From Meconema thalassinum (Eukaryota > Arthropoda > Insecta > Orthoptera > Tettigoniidae), in contig OX336397.1 of NCBI GenBank assembly GCA_946902985.2, positions 152,141,890 through 152,205,889 on the forward strand: a DNA stretch of 64,000 bases, given 5' to 3'. Shown here piece by piece: positions 12,755-23,440 of the stretch; position 1 is the stretch's first letter; every line of letters starts with the position of its first letter. Made by a program: the position numbers and the translations under genes. The notes below the pieces were generated by a model. That model was not told where the DNA came from and ran no database searches. It saw only the letters and a list, made by a program, of their open reading frames with translations.

Positions 12755-13049
12755 TCTATCTATATATATATAAATGAATATTTGTCTGTTTTTTTCTGAA
12801 TTTCCACGAAAATTTGCGATATTTGCGCGTTTCAGACTGTTTTATGACGGATGCGCGCAAAAATAAAATTTGTTTGTTTGTTTGTCTGTGGACAATTTTT
12901 TGAGTCCTTATAACTCAAGAACGGCTGGGTGGATCATTGTAAAATTTGATACAGATATCCATCAGAGGCACGACACTAATCATTGATGTAATTCTTCTCC
13001 GTACCTCTAATAAAAGGGGGCCTACTCCTTAAAATAGATGCTGAAATAG

Positions 13050-13385
13050 GCGTAGAAGGGTGAGACCCCCAAAACCACATTTTAAGGCCCTAAAACCAAC
13101 AGTTTTTGAGATATTCCCAGAAAACTAATTTCACTTAATAAACGATGAAAGAATGCAAGTCGGTAACCATGGCAACACAATCTCAGAAGTCCATCTATTG
13201 CTGTAAGACGCAATGCCATTCCATTCATTACATTACTGTGAAGGTTTGCAAACGGCTATAAGGTTATAACGGATCCAAATTAACCTGAAATATTCATCAA
13301 TACATATAATTCACTTAAGGGGGTCAAGGGGTACTCTAGAATTTTTTCACGCGATTTACACGTGTGGGTGTGGTACGGAAGGTCT
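13050..13385 (+). repeat. Direct duplication, copy 1
   Basis: Shares with 13786-14147 the series CCACATTTTAAGGC/TTCATTTTAAGGC, CTAAAACCAACAGTTT, ATATTCCCAGAAAACTAATT, GTGAARGTTTGCAAA and GAAGGTCTATTATATCTC. By eye the copies are strongly similar and about 740 bp apart. Confidence 0.75.
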
Positions 13386-13677
13386 ATTATATCTCTATCC
13401 CTATATTGTTATATTATTATTATTATATGTTGGCATGTCAAAGAACCCATTTAAATTCAGTAGGCCATGTTCATAATGGCAAAATTAATCTCGGGAGTTT
13501 CCGCCAACACAAAAATCCTCATTTCTCTACTAGAAAGCGCTATAGTGTTCAAAGAGCTTAGATATCGAACCTCCTTCACTTTCATAGTGATTCAAGGAAC
13601 AACGAAATTCGACATGCAAGCTACCCTCTGGGTGTCAAATTACAAAAGCTTGCACCCGACACTCGAGGCCATACGAT

Positions 13678-13725
13678 ATTATTATTATTTATTATTATTA
13701 TTATTATTATTATCATCATTATTAT
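13678..13725. repeat. ATT microsatellite
   Basis: An imperfect ATT/ATC run separates the two direct duplicates. Such runs commonly form the tails of insect SINEs, but no clear SINE head was recognised to its left. Confidence 0.8.
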
Positions 13726-13785
13726 GGCGTACAACGGCGAGACAAAGCTCATTTTCAACCCCTTGGTGTCAGAAACAAAACTCGG

Positions 13786-14147
13786 GGCCCCTAGAGAGCC
13801 GTAAAGGGTCCCCGAAAAATTCATTTTAAGGCTCTAAAACCAACAGTTTCTTAGATATTCCCAGAAAACTAATTTCATTTCATAAACTAATTAATGAAGG
13901 AATGCAAGCCAGCAACCACGACAACAGTATTCATGAGGTGACATCCAACTTTACATCTATTTCTGCAAGAAGTAATGCCACTCCATTTATTACATTTCTG
14001 TGAAAGTTTGCAAATGGCTATAATGTTATCACGGAACCAACTAAAACTGTAAAATTCGTCAATGCGCTTAAGGGGTTCAAGGAGTACCCTAGATATTTTT
14101 CACACGACTTACACGTGCGACATGTCGTACAGAAGGTCTATTATATC
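13786..14147 (+). repeat. Direct duplication, copy 2
   Basis: Second copy of the duplicated block inside the Helitron-type element (see 13050-13385). It differs by scattered substitutions and small indels, so the duplication is old. Confidence 0.75.
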
Positions 14148-14639
14148 TCCAAACTCCGAAGTTATTTTCAAATAATCCTGATTTGAAATAGTAGTCTATT
14201 TTTTGCTGCTTTTAGGAATTTGGGCCATAGGAGGCTAAAAACCTGAATTTTCATTATTATTTTCATTCTTTTTTTTATAAAAGGGGTCTTCCTGTGGTTG
14301 GGCACTTGACACAACGGTTAGGGTCAGTTTGTATGTGACGTGTATTGCGATTTGTCTATGAGGTTTTCAATTTTATTTTCACGTCAGAAAGAACACGTTA
14401 AGTAAATTTAGTTCGAGAGCACATTTTAACTAATCATTTTCCTTTGTCGACAAAAAGGTTCCAAGCCCCTAACCTTTGCAACAGTAGCTCAATTGAAAAC
14501 GTCTGATTATTAATACCGAAGACCGTTCGAAGAATGGGTACTTATGCTAGTTGTGTATAAATGTGAGTTATGTGGGCGTCACGATACGTCATTAATTATT
14601 TTATTAAAGAAATTATGCAGCCTTAAAAATTTACCGTTG

Positions 14640-15302
14640 TCAGTCTTGGAATGCAGCCGAAATAAATCAGAAACCTCTATGGATATCAAATTGGCAGGTG
14701 AAAAGCTGAAGGAAGTAAGAGGCTTCTGTTACTTAGGAAGCAATATAACCAATGAAGGACGAAGCAAAGAGGATATAAAATGTAGGTTGGATCAGGCAAG
14801 GAAAGCATTTCTGCAAAAAAGGAATCTGTTGACATCGAATATAGATTTAGGTATTGGGAAGTCATTTTTGAAAGTCTTTGTCAGGAGCGTGGTACTCTAT
14901 GGGAGTGAAACTTTGACTATTGGTGCAGCAGAAAAGAGGAGAACTGAAGCGTTTGAAGTGTGATGTTATAGGAGAATAATGACGATCAAATGGATATATA
15001 GGGTTACACGCGAAAAGGTATTAAGATGAGTGGGAGAGGAGAGACGTTTCTGGCGACTGCTAATGAAAAGAAGAGATAGGTTTGTAGGACACATACCAAG
15101 AAACCCAGGAAAAGCCAGCTTAGTTATGGAAGGAAGCGACGAGGACAAGAACTGTAGGGGTAGACAAAGGTTAGACTATGTTAAATAGATAGCCTCGGAT
15201 GTAGGGTGTGGTAGCTATGAGAAGACACGATTAGCTCAGTACAGGGAGGCATGGAGCACTGCATCAAATCAGTCAAAAGACTGAAGACTCAAAACAACAG
15301 CA
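14640..15302 (+). pseudogene. 5'-truncated LINE, RT C-terminal part
   Basis: The open frame reaching 14963 contains KEVRGFCYLGSNITNEG and QARKAFLQKRNLL, the region after the RT palm in RTE-like LINEs. After a stop the frame continues with VGEERRFWRLLMKRRDRFVGH (about 15030-15090) and a GKNCRGRPR-like block. The tail reads CAGTCAAAAGACTGAAGACT and ends in a CAACAGCAG run near 15302. The palm (FADD) is absent, several stops are present, and the element is dead on arrival. A relative lies in inverted orientation at 15812-16618. Confidence 0.8.
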
Positions 15303-15811
15303 GTCTTGCTTTTTTATCTTTGTGCCGTGGAGTGAAGTGATAGCTTATGTGTTATGCTTTTAATTTTAAGTGAATGCCAATGAATGATAGCTTGACCTGG
15401 TAAACACGATTTTTAGGGGACGTGATTGACTTGAGTTGCTTGGGTTTTAACGTAATTAAATCTCTTATTTATAGGTTTGATTTTTAAAATATATCTTCTG
15501 CGGTGGTAATGTAATTTTATGTCTACAAAGCACTCACGGAATGAACAAAATGGTAAAAAGTACAGTTAGCCTCAGGAGAGTCAGCGAGACAGCCACGGCA
15601 CATTCCACACTTATCTCCTTTATAAAATAAACCTCGAGTCAGCTGCCATTTTATAAGTATTTGCTTCTGGGCGAAGGTAATATAGTGTCATTTTGTAAAC
15701 TGAAATTAAGTGTTTTACCTTTAACCACAAAATGAAACTCACTCAAACTCTGTGGCATTATGTTGTCTCTCTATACAAATATTTTATAGTTTGCCTTGAA
15801 TAATAATGAAT
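15303..15811. other. Spacer between inverted LINE tails
   Basis: No gene seen. It separates the two facing LINE 3' ends. Confidence 0.5.
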
Positions 15812-16618
15812 TGTTGTTGTTGTTTGAGTCTTCAGTCTTTCGACTGGTTTGATGCAGCTCATCATGCCTCCCTGTCTTGAGCTAATCGTTTCATCTCTAC
15901 ATAGCTACCACACCCTACATCCGAAGCAATCTGTTTAACATATTCTTACCTTTGTCTACCCCTACAGTTCTTGTCCTCAACCCTTCCTTCCAAAACTAAG
16001 CTTTCTATTCCTGGGAGTCTTAGTATGTGTCCTACTAACCTATCTCATCTCTTCATTAGCAGTCGCCAGAAACATCTTTCCTCTCCCACTCGTCTTAATA
16101 CTTCTTCGTTTGTCACCCTATCTACCCATCTGATCTTCATCATTCTCCAGCAACACCACATTTCAAATGCTTCAATTCTCCTCTTTTCTGCTGCAACAAT
16201 AGTCCAAGTTTCCCTTCCATAGAGCGCCACGCTCCAGACAAAGGCTTTCAAAAATGACTTCCTAATACCTAAATCTATATTCAATTTCAACAGATTCCTT
16301 TTATATAGAAAGACTTTCCTTGCCTGAGCCAACCTACTTTTTATATCTTCTTTGCTTCGTTCCAGTATTATTGTTTTACATTTATTAATTTTCATCATGT
16401 ATTCATTCCGTAAGACGAGGTCCATACCATTCAAAAACTCATTCAAATCATCAGGCGTGTCCACCAAGATGACGATGTCATCAGCAAATCTCAGAGTTAA
16501 AATTATTTCTCCTTGAATCTTCACTACCACTTTAATTTTTTCTCCAATTTCCTTCATTGCTTGTTCAATGCAAAGAATGAAAAATATGGGTGACAAGTTG
16601 CAGCCTTGCCTTACATTA
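15812..16618 (-). pseudogene. 5'-truncated LINE with FADD box, inverted to its neighbour
   Basis: The minus-strand frame at 16596-16045 reads GCNLSPIFFIL just upstream and at its start, then LRFADDIVILV (RT palm with the catalytic aspartates). It continues through LNEYMMKINKCKTII-like thumb sequence to GEERCFWRLLMKR. Compared with the plus-strand copy, the block between KCKTI and RSKEDIKSR is deleted (the GFCYLGSNIT segment is missing). The 3' end on the minus strand reads AGTCGAAAGACTGAAGACTC and runs into an ACAACAACAA tail. The 5' end stops just before the RT GxxLSP motif, so the copy is truncated. Confidence 0.85.
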
Positions 16619-16778
16619 ATAACGCTTAATTAATTATTCGTTTGGAAATTCGTAAAATTCATTTTGAAGCTGAAAGTTTAGCACCCGCGTTTAAGAAAGG
16701 AAAAGTCTAAACATTCCTACAAGGAGGGTAAGTATAATGTAAACGAAAGAACATGTTGTTTGTATGTTTAACACTTAC

Positions 16779-16837
16779 TCATTTAAGTGATTTTCACTTT
16801 CATCTGCTTCTTCATTCTGATTTTCTTCTTTTACATC
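16779..16837 (-). CDS. Exon 3 of small-exon, acid-rich gene (zinc-finger-type N-terminus?)
   Basis: On the minus strand a good acceptor (TTCCATTTTATCCCCAG) is followed by a 59-base open segment coding DVKEENQNEEADESENHLN plus two bases, then a strong donor (GA|GTAAGTG). It starts in phase 0, exactly as left by exon 2, and ends in phase 2. The acidic, Glu/Asn-rich character continues that of exons 1 and 2. Exons of this kind precede the finger array in many insect C2H2 zinc-finger genes, but no fingers are present downstream in this window. Detection rests on splice signals and phase only. Intermediate exons could exist. Confidence 0.6.
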
Positions 16838-18493
16838 CTGGGGATAAAATGGAATCATTTATTACAGTGTTATCATCTTATACATTTGCACAAATGACAA
16901 CCCATGTAATTGTACAGCAATGCATAGCTGAAGTGAAGATATATTCGTTGAATGACTTTTTACTGTCCTTCACATCCTAGAGCTAGAGATCAAAATGATA
17001 CAGATAAGTGGTTGTATTCCCCAGTTCTGAAACTTACAATACCCAATTAGAGACCACGGTAAACTTAGAGCTAATGAATATGCTAAGATCAGTGCCGTAA
17101 TGGAAGAATTATCCTAAAAGGATTGAGGTCAAATGAACATTTACTTTAAATTCTTTTAGCCGTAAGACCATGAGAGAGGGGCAGATGTCAATACAATAAT
17201 TCCCCTCATTGGGTCTATTAGCCGCGTGATCGAGATGTTGATAAGAGTGCAAAACTACTTACTGCTAAAGACACAATTGCCACTTTAAGGGTAAAAATCA
17301 GTTTATGGTTTGGAAAAATAAATGAGAGCAATTTTGAGAGTGTCCTTTGACATCTAAATGTCCAATTAGCGACAAAATACAACCACTGGTTCATAATCTT
17401 TAATGCAACGGAAATAGAGGCTGGTTGGATATTTCCCAACACTAAATGTAAAACAATACGAATTGAAAAGAATTCCTTTTGCACCCTCCAGCTCTTGTGA
17501 ACTTCAACTTATCGAAGAAAAGGAACTGCCGGAGCTTAAAAACAACCAGGCTTTAAGACTTACGAACCAAGAGTCAGAATTAGACAGCTTCTGGGTTTCT
17601 ATTTAACAAGATCTTCCTCAGCTGAGTCAAAGAGCCCTCATTGTTTTGTTGCAGTTTTCAATGACATATTCGTGTGAAAGTGCGTTTCGTGTTATGTCTA
17701 ATACAAAAAAAACACAGTAAAACGTGGAAGTTTGAGAATGATAGATGAGGAAATGCGTGTGAATTTGTCCTGCATCCGACCTGATATAAAACATATTCCT
17801 AATGATCGCCAAGCCCATAGCAGTCATAGAATTGGAGCATCAAGGTGCAAGTATTGTATCTATTAGATAGGCCTTAATATAGCCTATTATACTTGGAAAA
17901 TCATATGTATACTATGAAAAATTTCAATTTCTCTAAAATGAACCTCCTTTGTTAAAATAGTCTATGATTATAATTAAAATAATTAAAGAGGCGTCATGTA
18001 GAATTGTGCGTGCTAATAGGGTGTTGCCATGAGAAAAAGTTTGGAAAGCTCTGCAATAGACCATAACAGGTCCTACGGTCCAACACGTACACATAACATT
18101 GAGTAATAAGCAACTAGACTGCCCATACGGGCATAGCTTCTGAGAAAGACGGCATAAAACAATCAACCTTCAGAATATTATACAAGGCATTTCTTTACAA
18201 TTCGCTGCAATTTAATATTTTAATGATCAAAAAATGTTAGATTGAATCACTGAAATGCCTCTGTGGGGAGTCTATTGTAGAGCATGCTAGTAACTACAAG
18301 CATTGTGTGTCTGCTAGAGTATGGGAGCACACTGTTTGCAAAGGAGATACAGGCTGTGGATGACATTGGAGTAGGTATTAACAGCCAAACACTTCCGTTT
18401 GTCATCAACGTAAATGTGAGAATACAACTCTTAATCCCTAAATGCTATGAGGTGATAAGGAGATGTCTTGAAAAGACGCATGAAGATACTTAC
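16838..18493 (-). other. Probable intron 2 of the small-exon gene
   Basis: No further exon could be supported. The minus frame at 17218-17484 ends near a plausible donor (GCA|GTAAGT at about 17273) but has no phase-compatible acceptor that I can defend. Confidence 0.45.
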
Positions 18494-18583
18494 CTCTTTC
18501 AGATCTGAACATGATACTGCTGTTGAGATGCATGGACCGCTTTCCGGAATAGAAGATTCCTCTGTGTGATGGTCTGTATCGTC
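18494..18583 (-). CDS. Exon 2 of small-exon, acid-rich gene
   Basis: On the minus strand the acceptor TCATTTCTTTGCAG is followed by a 90-base segment (30 codons, phase 0 to phase 0). It begins DDTDHHTEESSIPESG and ends SDLKE, and is closed by the near-consensus donor GAG|GTAAGTATC. The longer open frame on this strand (18719-18438) is a different reading frame and lacks this acidic composition. The phase matches exon 1 (ends phase 0) and exon 3 (starts phase 0). The D/E/S-rich, low-hydrophobic peptide is typical of linker regions of insect zinc-finger regulators; that family assignment is inference. Confidence 0.65.
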
Positions 18584-19952
18584 CTGCAAAGAAATGACTT
18601 GTTTCACATATGTATTCCTTTCCGTAGGTGGGATAGTATCTTACAGGTGGCTTATAACCTGCACTGAAGGAATAAGGGAATAAAGTAACATACTGAAGGT
18701 AATTCAACCCTGCATTCATAGTTTTCTTTCGTCAATGTTACATGGCAAAACACCTAACAGTTAATGTGCAGTTTTTATCAAGAAGCATTTCAGTTAGTAT
18801 ACACTCGGAAAACGTGAGCCTAGCATATTGTCACTAGCATTGTGTGTGTGTGTTTTGCGACTTCGCGGCGTAGATGCAGTTACTTTTAGTTACCATATAA
18901 CGTTAATAAGGACAAGAAACATTGAAATATTTTGTGTTAGAAGTCTTGTACCAAGCGTTGGCAATTTAAAACCATTTTTGATCTCATGGAAACCTGACTT
19001 TGGGTGTAATTTAACGGGAACGAATAACAAATAGGGGCTTATTTGTAAGTACAGTGGCAGCTACTTGAAATCTCATGTTATATAAATTCACTTGTAATGA
19101 AAAATACATGAGCCCTTGTCGTTATCAAGGTGATTGACTGCGTTGTCAAAACCCCTAATCTAAGGAACCAACCAACAAGGTGATTATACAATGTGTTAAT
19201 AAACAGAGAAGTGAATAACAATATGTTTATAGACAGCAGCTTAAGAACTTTAGAGAATGAATTTCACGACCGTGGTCCAATAAAAGGCTGAGAAACACTG
19301 CCATAGACAATCACTGGTGTGTATTCGACGGTACTTCGTGCCAGTCAAAAAAAATAAAAAATCTTTCTCCTTCGTACAAAGTTTCTACAAACACCAAGAA
19401 CTCGTCAAAATTAAATATTTATTCAACAATAGAGCCTATCATGAAGATGAAGGATAAGTCAGCACCATACTGATAGTCACAGCTAGGAGTGGAGGCAGTT
19501 TTCAAGGGTGGACCATCAACATATTGACAGCCATAACTTACAGGAGAGGGAGGCATCAAGGTGGAAGGAGGACCAACATCATATCTCTCTCGTTTGATTT
19601 TTATAAAAATACTCCTTAGATGTGAAAGAGTTAAACATTTTTTTTACTGCTTGAGGTTTAAAACATTGAAGTTTTGATATAAAAGGTTATTACTAAATCA
19701 GTGTTTTATCCTCCGACAAATATGCCAAAAAGTGAACCGCACCTGGGAAACTGGAGGTTGTCAACGATGATGATGACGATGATGATGATCAGTGAACCTG
19801 CATTACCAATAAATTTGCTACTGTAAGCACAGCATATGGTGTAGACTTCACATACAGTGGGGCCCAGGGTGGCAACAGAGTGGACCCGCATTATGAACAC
19901 AATAACGTGAGCAACTACTGACTGCTTAAATAAGAACCATATATATGAGAGG
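18584..19952 (-). other. Probable intron 1, left part
   Basis: No exon supported. It contains a GT run near 18840 and a GAT-rich microsatellite at 19763-19790. The full-length RTE-like LINE is inserted at its right end, in the opposite orientation to the gene. Confidence 0.45.
19941..19952 (+). repeat. 12-bp target duplication, left copy
   Basis: ATATATGAGAGG at 19941-19952 is repeated exactly at 23129-23140, bracketing the RTE-like LINE. This fixes the LINE's boundaries. Confidence 0.85.
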
Positions 19953-20134
19953 CCCAGGGTCTCCCACAAGTCCAACCCCTCCTCCACGTGGTGGGAGACG
20001 GGCAACGGCATGAAGTAGGGGATTGCCTATAGGGGTGAAGTACAGTGGGGACTTTGTGTGCCCCGGGACCGCTACGGTAGCTGTGAAGGCTCTATGGGAA
20101 CCCTGAAAAGTGACGGCTGACGGGGCTCTGGTGA

Positions 20135-21202
20135 AGCTACGATAGGCCTAGCAAGCCAGTAGTGGATATCAAATTTGCTTTCAAACCAGGAACAGGCCTC
20201 GGAAAGGACGGATGCAAACGACGACGACCCGGATTTGCTAATGGACTACGAGTTGGGACATTAAACATACAGACACTGACAGGAAAAGTGGAGGAGATTG
20301 TAGATGTGATGGAGAGAAGAAAACTGGATGTACTGGGCTTGGCAGAAACAAGATGGAAAGGAGAAGGTCGCAGAGAACTGAGGAAAGGGTACCGGTTGTA
20401 CTGGAGTGGGAACAGTGAAGGAAGGAGCAGCGGAGTAGGAGTAGTTGTGAGAGATGGAATGAAGGAAGAGGTAAAGGGAATAAGTGACAGGATCATGAAG
20501 ATCAGAGTAACTGTAAAGGGAAGAAGCCTGGAGATAGCCCAGGTATATGCCCCTCAAGTTGGATGTACAACTCAAGAGAAGGAAGACTTTGAGGAGGAGC
20601 TACAACAGCAGTTGGATGGTCAGAGCATCATTGTCATGGGAGATTTGAATGCACATGTAGGAAGTGAAAGGCAAGGATATGAAAATGTATTGGGAGCAGA
20701 AGGATGGGGTAGCAGGAATGAAGAAGGGAGAAAGTTGCTGGATTTTTGCAAGAGAAACGGTTTAGTGGTAGGCAACTCCTGGTTCCGGAAGAAAGAAAGC
20801 CACAAGGTAACGTGGTACAGCAGTGATTTAACAAAGAAATCTTTGGTAGATTACATGCTGTACGACTGGGAAATGAAGAGAAGTGTCAGAGATATAAAGG
20901 TAATACCATCAGAGGCCTTAGATAGCGACCACAGAATACTTGTAATGAACCTGGGAGTTGTTAAGGATAGCAAGAGGACAGAGTACCAGGAAAGGAGAAT
21001 CAAAGTATGGAAACTCAAGGAAAAAGAAGTCAAGGAAGAATTCCAGAAGATAATAAGGGAAAGGATGCCAACAGACAATCCTAAAACAGGGGAAGAGGAA
21101 TGGAAGCAATTCAAAAACACAATGGTGGAAGTTGCAGTGGCAGTATGTGGAAGAACAAGCAACAGAAAGCGGTGTAAAGAGACACCATGGTGGAATGAGT
21201 GA
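20135..21202 (+). CDS. RTE-like LINE ORF, part 1: apurinic-type endonuclease
   Basis: The frame opens after a stop at 20132-20134 and ends at TGA 21200-21202. It carries the APE-like endonuclease that nicks target DNA for target-primed reverse transcription. Ordered motifs are VGTLNIQTL (about residue 40), LGLAETRWKG, AQVYAPQ, IVMGDLNAHVG (the GDxN core), a W/S/Y block and ALDSDHRILVMN (catalytic SDH). No upstream ATG is present in frame; the first in-frame ATG is at 20309, inside the domain, so the original start may have been lost. The TGA lies in the linker between endonuclease and RT, and the next ORF continues in the same frame. Confidence 0.85.
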   Translation, partial: SYDRPSKPVVDIKFAFKPGTGLGKDGCKRRRPGFANGLRVGTLNIQTLTGKVEEIVDVMERRKLDVLGLAETRWKGEGRRELRKGYRLYWSGNSEGRSSGVGVVVRDGMKEEVKGISDRIMKIRVTVKGRSLEIAQVYAPQVGCTTQEKEDFEEELQQQLDGQSIIVMGDLNAHVGSERQGYENVLGAEGWGSRNEEGRKLLDFCKRNGLVVGNSWFRKKESHKVTWYSSDLTKKSLVDYMLYDWEMKRSVRDIKVIPSEALDSDHRILVMNLGVVKDSKRTEYQERRIKVWKLKEKEVKEEFQKIIRERMPTDNPKTGEEEWKQFKNTMVEVAVAVCGRTSNRKRCKETPWWNE

Positions 21203-22744
21203 GTAAAAGAAGCTGTGGGAAGGAAGAACAAGGCTTTCCGAGTGTGGTTCCAGGAAAGAACTGATCTGGCAAGGGAAGATTATAAGATAAAGAAGAAAGA
21301 AGCAAACAAGATTGTCGCAGAGGAGAGGAAGAAGTGGATGGTAAAGTGGACAGAGATGATGGAGGAAGACAGCAGAGGGAATAAGAAAGTACTTTATGGG
21401 ATGGTCAAAAGTAAGAGAAGAGGTCTGCGAGAGGATGTGGTAATGATGGACAAAAACGGAAATGAGATACACAGCAAAGAGACACTCAGGACAGTGTGGA
21501 AAGAGTACTTTGAGGATTTGCTGAATCCAAATGGTCATAGGGAGGAAGACAATGTATTGGAAGATGGAGAAGACAACACAGGAATGGAAAAGGACCTGAC
21601 TTGGAGAGAACTGGAAATGGCTATAGACAAGATGAAAGGAGGAAGGGCACCAGGTGTGGATGAAGTGAGTGTTGAAATGGTGAAGGCAGCAGGGGAGGTT
21701 GGGAAACAGTGGCTGTACCGTGTGATGAGGGTGATATGGAAGGAGAAAAAGACCCCAGAAGATTGGAAGAAAGGATTAATTATCCCAATATTTAAGAAAG
21801 GAAGCAGAAAGGAGTGCAGAAATTACAGGGGAGTCACACTAATACCTCACTGTGCCAAGATATATGAAAAGATATTAGAAAGTAGAATACGAGCCAAAGT
21901 GGAGAGAAAATTGCGAGAGGAGCAGTATGGATTCAGACCTGGGAGATCAACAGTGGATCTCATATTTTCAGTGAGACAGCTCCAGGAACACCACTACGAA
22001 TTTGGCGAGGATCTGTTGATGGCCTTCCTGGACATCGAAAAGGCCTATGATAGTGTGTGTAGGGAGAAGGTTTGGAAAGCAATGGAAAACATGGGAGTGG
22101 AAAAAGAGACTGTAAGCAGAGTGAAGGAGATGTATTGTGGAAGTGTGAGTTGTGTGAAAGTTGGAGGGGAAAGAACAGACTGGTTCAGACAAATGAGTGG
22201 CCTGAAACAGGGTAGTGCGCTGTCACCCCTTCTCTTTATTGTGGTTATGGACGAGGTAATGACACGGGTAGCAGGAAAGATAGGAGAAGATAAGATGAAA
22301 GCAATGGTGTTTGCAGATGATCTCATGGTCTGGGGAAACAAGGAGGAGGAAATTCAGGAGCAACTGAAGGCTTGGGAAGAAACAGTGGGAGAGTACGGAT
22401 GGAAGTTCAACATCAGTAAATGTGAGATCCTGTTAACAACCAGGAAAAAGGACAGACCAATGAGTGGGATAACACTTGGAGGTGGACAGCTGAAGAAGGT
22501 GGAAAGTCTCAAGTACTTGGGAACTATAGTGGAGGAAAATGCGAGAAATGACAAAGAGATTACGGAACGTGGCAGACAGGCAGAAGCATTTCTGAGAAGC
22601 ATTAGGAGCTTAGTGTGGAATAAAGATGTCCCACAAAAAAAGCAAGGAAGTGTTATACAGAAGCTACTATATCCCGATACTAACCTATGCTTCAGAAACG
22701 TGGACAATGAAGAAAAGAGACATAAGCAGAATACAGGCAGGTGA
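21203..22744 (+). CDS. RTE-like LINE ORF, part 2: reverse transcriptase
   Basis: Same frame as the endonuclease part after the TGA. It holds the RT fingers and palm: PEDWKKGLIIPIFKKGSR, RNYRGVTLI, QYGFRPGRSTVDLIF, MAFLDIEKAYDSV (first catalytic Asp), GLKQGSALSPLLF and MVFADDLMVWG (FADD box with the paired catalytic Asps). All hallmark RT motifs are intact. The frame leaves the true protein near 22635-22641, where seven A residues stand in place of the six needed to stay in frame. The last ~35 codons to 22744 are out-of-frame sequence. Confidence 0.88.
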   Translation, partial: VKEAVGRKNKAFRVWFQERTDLAREDYKIKKKEANKIVAEERKKWMVKWTEMMEEDSRGNKKVLYGMVKSKRRGLREDVVMMDKNGNEIHSKETLRTVWKEYFEDLLNPNGHREEDNVLEDGEDNTGMEKDLTWRELEMAIDKMKGGRAPGVDEVSVEMVKAAGEVGKQWLYRVMRVIWKEKKTPEDWKKGLIIPIFKKGSRKECRNYRGVTLIPHCAKIYEKILESRIRAKVERKLREEQYGFRPGRSTVDLIFSVRQLQEHHYEFGEDLLMAFLDIEKAYDSVCREKVWKAMENMGVEKETVSRVKEMYCGSVSCVKVGGERTDWFRQMSGLKQGSALSPLLFIVVMDEVMTRVAGKIGEDKMKAMVFADDLMVWGNKEEEIQEQLKAWEETVGEYGWKFNISKCEILLTTRKKDRPMSGITLGGGQLKKVESLKYLGTIVEENARNDKEITERGRQAEAFLRSIRSLVWNKDVPQKKQGSVIQKLLYPDTNLCFRNVDNEEKRHKQNTGR

Positions 22745-23114
22745 AATGAAGTTCCTGCGAAGTAGGATCGGAGTAACAAGAAGAGACAGGATGAGGAATG
22801 AAAAGGTCAGGGAAATGGTGAAAGATGAGCCCTTGCAAGGTAGGATTGAGACATCAAGACTGAGGTGGTATGGACACTTAAAGAGAATGGATGAGAAGAA
22901 GATTCCCAAGAAGATACATGACATGCAGATGCAGAAGAAACGACCAAGGGGAAGACCAAGAGATAGATGGCTGAAAGGAGTGGAGGAATGTGTCAAGAAG
23001 AGAGGCGAGGACTGGACCAGAGTGACAGCGGAGAGGTGGTGGGAAGAAAGAACTAAGTGGCGAGGCTTATGTTCCAAACAGACCCAGCCTGGGGCTGGAA
23101 ACTGTACAAGATGA
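22642..23114 (+). CDS. RTE-like LINE ORF, part 3: RT C-terminus after frameshift
   Basis: Continues the protein in the third frame after the A-run frameshift. SKEVLYRSYYIPILTYASET (thumb) is followed by RLRWYGHLKRM and KKRPRGRPRDRWLKGVEE, the usual C-terminal block of RTE-like LINEs, and a stop at 23112-23114. The GAT-repeat tail starts immediately after the stop. The position and sense of the shift (one extra A) are read directly from the frame change. Confidence 0.85.
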
Positions 23115-23128
23115 TGATGATGATGATG

Positions 23129-23140
23129 ATATATGAGAGG
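23129..23140 (+). repeat. 12-bp target duplication, right copy
   Basis: ATATATGAGAGG, identical to 19941-19952. The pre-insertion site would read through to GAGATATAAAACC. Confidence 0.85.
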
Positions 23141-23440
23141 AGATATAAAACCTGTAATTACCTGTACTTGATGTTCAAATTTCACCACCCCACTTTTATC
23201 TTCATATATATCACCAGATTCATCCAGCTGATTATAAGAGGGTAACAGGTCAATTGATTCCTGGGAAGTATAATACAGTATGAGCTAACGTTAAACACAC
23301 AGACAGAATAACTGTACTAAGCTACATGTAACAATAAAATACTACTAATTGGTAGCAGGTATTAAGTGAATATACCTTGCTTGTTACGCACATCTCTAAG
23401 ATTGTTATGTTACATGATAAACATAATAAATACAACTTAC
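23141..23440 (-). other. Probable intron 1, right part
   Basis: AT-rich, with no exon seen. It ends against the exon 1 donor (GTAAGT on the minus strand at 23440-23435). Confidence 0.45.

Larger units (their letters stand above)
12755..14550 (+). mobile_element. Helitron-type non-autonomous element (1796 bp)
   Basis: The left end is A|TCTATCTATATATATATAAATG at 12755. The right end is a hairpin (CCGTTCGAAGAATGG, one G-T pair) followed by TACTTATG and CTAG at 14547-14550, then T. That is the A|TC...CTAG|T Helitron pattern. No Rep/helicase ORF is present. The interior has a direct duplication (13050-13385 and 13786-14147). A related truncated copy lies at 2700-3129. An ATT-rich segment between the duplicates may be a nested SINE tail. 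Confidence 0.65.
19953..23128 (+). mobile_element. Full-length RTE-like LINE (about 3.18 kb)
   Basis: The element is flanked by the 12-bp duplication ATATATGAGAGG. It has a 5' region of about 180 bp, one endonuclease-RT reading frame and an ATG/GAT-repeat tail (about 23110-23128). Its length, single ORF and short-repeat tail fit RTE-class LINEs. The reading frame is broken only twice: an in-frame TGA at 21200-21202 and a one-base gain in an A run at 22635-22641. It is therefore a fairly young, complete but inactivated copy. It lies antisense inside the inferred first intron of the small-exon gene. Confidence 0.9.

Noticed and set aside
17218..17484. Additional exon of the small-exon gene
   Set aside because: It has a plausible donor but no acceptor in a compatible phase, and its composition is hydrophobic, unlike exons 1-3.
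18438..18719. 93-codon minus-strand ORF
   Set aside because: It overlaps the spliced exon 18494-18583 in another frame. The shorter phase-0 exon has better splice sites and a composition matching the neighbouring exons.
20137..23188. Several long minus-strand ORFs (up to 206 codons)
   Set aside because: All lie opposite the RTE-like LINE coding frames and show the low-complexity Phe/Ser/Leu/Pro pattern of antisense purine-rich sequence.
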